Assembly: GCA_012329085.1 (NCBI GenBank)
Contig: JAAXQB010000269.1
Span: 1-6,006 of the forward strand
Direction: 5' to 3'
Source of the DNA: Methanosarcinales archaeon
GTDB taxonomy: Archaea; Halobacteriota; Methanosarcinia; Methanosarcinales; Methanosarcinaceae
Length of the DNA: 6,006 bases
Shown here: piece after piece, positions 4,373 to 6,006 of the stretch
Position numbering within the stretch: position 1 is the stretch's first letter
Layout of the letters: each line of letters opens with the position of its first letter
The notes under the pieces: model-generated
Told to the model about the DNA's origin: nothing
Databases searched by the model: none
Seen by the model: the letters and a program-made list of their open reading frames with translations, nothing else
Made by a program: the position numbers and the translations under genes

Positions 4373-5668
4373 ATGACATTGATAGAAGATGCAAAAAAAG
4401 GAATTATTACAAAAGAAATTGAAATCGTGGCAATTGCAGAAGGCATTGATGCGGACATTGTAAGAAAATTTGTTTCAAAAGGATTGATAGCAATCCCTAA
4501 AAATTATAATGGAAATTCCAAGCCCATTGGTATTGGAAAATACATGTCCACAAAAATAAATGCTAATATTGGGACATCTATGGAATATTTTAGTGTTGAT
4601 GTAGAAATTGAAAAAGCAAAGACGGCTCAACAATATGGTGCAGATACGCTAATGGATTTATCTACTGGGGGCGATATTGATGCAGTAAGAAAAAAAATCA
4701 TGGATTCTATTGACATTCCAATTGGAACAGTTCCAATTTATCAAGCTGCATTAAAGCATAAAGATATTGTGGATATGACTTCTGATGATATGTTTAATGT
4801 GGTTAGAAAACATGCAAAAGATGGAGTTGATTTTATTACTGTGCATTCTGGAATTAATCAAAATGCAGTGTGTCGTCTTAAAAATTCAGAGAGAATAATG
4901 CCTATTGTGAGTCGCGGAGGCTCATTTACGGTTGCATGGATGATTCATAATGAAGAGGAAAATCCATTTTATGCTGAATATGATTATCTTCTTGAAATTG
5001 CATATGAGTATGATATGACTATAAGTATTGGAGATGGGATGCGTCCGGGATGTATAAACGATGCATCAGATAGACCTAAATTTATGGAATTTATAACAAT
5101 TGGGGAACTTGTAAAAAGAACAAGAGCGGCATCTGTTCAATCGTTTGTAGAAGGTCCGGGGCATGTTCCAATTGATGAAATTGAATTAAGTGTTAAAGCG
5201 ATGAAGCATTTATGTGATGGAGCTCCTTTATATCTACTTGGTCCTCTTGTGACAGATATTGCACCTGGATATGACCATATTACTGCGGCTATTGGTGGAA
5301 CAGTTGCAGGAATGCATGGGGCAGATTTTTTGTGTATGACAACACCTGCAGAGCATCTTGCACTTCCGAATGTTGAGGATATAAGAGATGGTGCAATTGT
5401 CACAAAGATTGCCGCACATGCAGCAGATTTGGTAAAAGATGGACAAAGAGAGCGAGCAAGAGAGCGAGATTTTAAGATGGCTCATGCTAGAAAAAATTTG
5501 GATTGGGATTTGCAATATGAACTTGCGATTGATGGAGTTCGTGCAAGAGAAGTTCGTGAAAAGAGAATTGATGTTAATAATAGTAAATCGTGCTCAATGT
5601 GTGGTAAGTTGTGTTCGATGGATATTATTTGCAAAGTATTTGATGATGATTCTATGAAAAAGGATTGA
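4373..5668 (+). CDS. thiC: Phosphomethylpyrimidine synthase ThiC (HMP-P synthase)
   Basis: Converts aminoimidazole ribotide (AIR) to hydroxymethylpyrimidine phosphate for thiamine synthesis, using S-adenosylmethionine and a 4Fe-4S cluster. The 431-residue protein has the full set of family motifs: SRGGSF (180-185), DGMRPG (221-226), EGPGHVP (260-266) and [20 protein letters not shown] (290-309), with the conserved metal-binding histidines at 264 and 302, then TPAEHLALP (324-332). The C-terminal cluster loop is CSMCGKLC (407-414), with cysteines at 407, 410 and 414 in CX2CX3C spacing. The length is that of the short ThiC form, without the N-terminal domain of the E. coli and plant enzymes. No other thi gene lies in the window, so the rest of the pathway is elsewhere. 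It is transcribed divergently from proS, probably leaderless. Two T-runs follow the stop. The start is secured by the conserved opening, about 45 residues before the PIGIG motif. Confidence 0.98.
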   Translation: MTLIEDAKKGIITKEIEIVAIAEGIDADIVRKFVSKGLIAIPKNYNGNSKPIGIGKYMSTKINANIGTSMEYFSVDVEIEKAKTAQQYGADTLMDLSTGGDIDAVRKKIMDSIDIPIGTVPIYQAALKHKDIVDMTSDDMFNVVRKHAKDGVDFITVHSGINQNAVCRLKNSERIMPIVSRGGSFTVAWMIHNEEENPFYAEYDYLLEIAYEYDMTISIGDGMRPGCINDASDRPKFMEFITIGELVKRTRAASVQSFVEGPGHVPIDEIELSVKAMKHLCDGAPLYLLGPLVTDIAPGYDHITAAIGGTVAGMHGADFLCMTTPAEHLALPNVEDIRDGAIVTKIAAHAADLVKDGQRERARERDFKMAHARKNLDWDLQYELAIDGVRAREVREKRIDVNNSKSCSMCGKLCSMDIICKVFDDDSMKKD

Positions 5669-5692
5669 AATTTTTATTTGTAATTATTTTTT
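5669..5692 (+). terminator. T-rich terminator after thiC
   Basis: Two T-runs, of five (5671-5675) and six (5687-5692), follow the TGA stop directly. Successive oligo-T tracts without a stem are typical archaeal termination signals. The downstream gene has its own TATA box, which supports a transcript end here. Confidence 0.5.
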
Positions 5693-5709
5693 AGTGTATC
5701 AAGTCTCAA

Positions 5710-5720
5710 ATTATTTATAG
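5710..5720 (+). promoter_or_regulatory. TATA box of the split-barrel protein gene
   Basis: ATTATTTATAG is centred about 56 bases before the ATG at 5771, which would place the mRNA start near 5740-5745 and give a leader of about 25-30 bases. That leader would include the ribosome binding site at 5757-5766. An alternative A/T element is TTTATAATAA at 5728-5737. Confidence 0.4.
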
Positions 5721-5756
5721 CATGAAGTTTATAATAATTTCTAACTTATTTTAAAA

Positions 5757-5766
5757 AGGATGTGAT
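5757..5766 (+). promoter_or_regulatory. Strong Shine-Dalgarno site
   Basis: AGGATGTGAT matches the archaeal consensus AGGAGGTGAT at nine of ten bases and ends four bases before the ATG. It fixes the start at 5771 rather than at the second ATG (5780). It is the only clear Shine-Dalgarno motif in the window. Confidence 0.75.
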
Positions 5767-5770
5767 TTAT

Positions 5771-6006
5771 ATGGTTAAAATGCCGTCTGAAGTTATAGAA
5801 CTAATTGAAAAACAAAAAATAATTCCTATTGCAACAGCGTCTTCTAATGGAGTTCCAAATGTTGCATATATAGGATTGCTTAAAATATTAGATAATGAAA
5901 CAATATTGATTGTGGATAATTTTTTTAATAAAACTAAGATAAATTTAGAAAACAATCCTATTGCATCGCTTGCGGTGTATGATATTACTACAAGGGAGGC
6001 ATATCA
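5771..6006 (+). CDS. Pyridoxamine 5'-phosphate oxidase-family FMN-binding protein (partial)
   Basis: The first 78 codons of a gene cut by the window end. The protein begins MVKMPSEVIELIEKQKIIPI, followed by ATASSNGVPNVAYIGLLKIL and a DNETILIVDNFFNKTKINLE stretch, then NNPIASLAVYD. This is the N-terminal half of the flavin-reductase-like split barrel (PPOX family, COG3576-like), where the TASSNGVPNVA turn and the NKTK segment usually contact the FMN phosphate. Such archaeal proteins bind FMN or F420, and their substrates are mostly unknown, so no specific reaction is claimed. The start is fixed by the Shine-Dalgarno site. It lies 102 bases after thiC on the same strand, with its own TATA box and with T-runs between, so it is probably a separate transcript. 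Confidence 0.85.
   Translation, partial: MVKMPSEVIELIEKQKIIPIATASSNGVPNVAYIGLLKILDNETILIVDNFFNKTKINLENNPIASLAVYDITTREAY

Noticed and set aside
5137..5515. Minus-strand open frames inside thiC
   Set aside because: They lie antisense to a strongly conserved part of thiC and have low-complexity Ser/Cys-rich products typical of shadow frames.

Overview
The window looks like chromosomal DNA from an AT-rich archaeon, probably a euryarchaeal methanogen. The evidence is an archaeal-type prolyl-tRNA synthetase without a bacterial editing insertion, a tRNA-Trp split by a bulge-helix-bulge intron, TATA-like boxes about 27 bases before most starts, and mainly leaderless genes. The methanogen assignment is inferred from the general look of ProS and from the tRNA-Trp intron type; species cannot be told.

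Layout. 1-316: a long gene-free stretch with short repeats and hairpins, ending in a promoter. 317-1009 (+): an ABC transporter ATPase without visible partner genes. 1010-1224 (-): a shortened, decayed tandem copy of the next gene. 1235-2032 (-): an AIM24-family protein. 2033-2320: gene-free, with copies of the same repeats. 2321-2544 (-): tRNA-Trp(CCA) with a 150-nt intron that holds a complete box C/D methylation guide RNA. 2545-2803: tRNA promoter and another repeat copy. 2804-4237 (-): proS. 4238-4372: a compact divergent promoter region. 4373-5668 (+): thiC. 5771-6006 (+): start of a flavin-binding split-barrel protein, cut by the window edge.

The genes do not form one pathway. proS and tRNA-Trp serve translation, thiC makes the thiamine pyrimidine, and the ABC ATPase and AIM24 protein are accessory. 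No two genes clearly share an operon.

The two most informative signals are non-coding. First, in the tRNA-Trp intron the D guide fits C34 exactly by the N+5 rule. The D' guide is positioned on residue 39 but has an A opposite a C, where the classic substrate has U39. Both guides also pair with intron bases, so they should act on unspliced precursor. Second, a family of AT-rich repeats lies upstream of the ABC gene, the AIM24 gene and the tRNA, always in the sense orientation of the downstream gene. Next to some of them lies a set of three GAA-loop hairpins whose stems differ by compensatory changes. I see no CRISPR array, transposase, defence cassette or phage gene.
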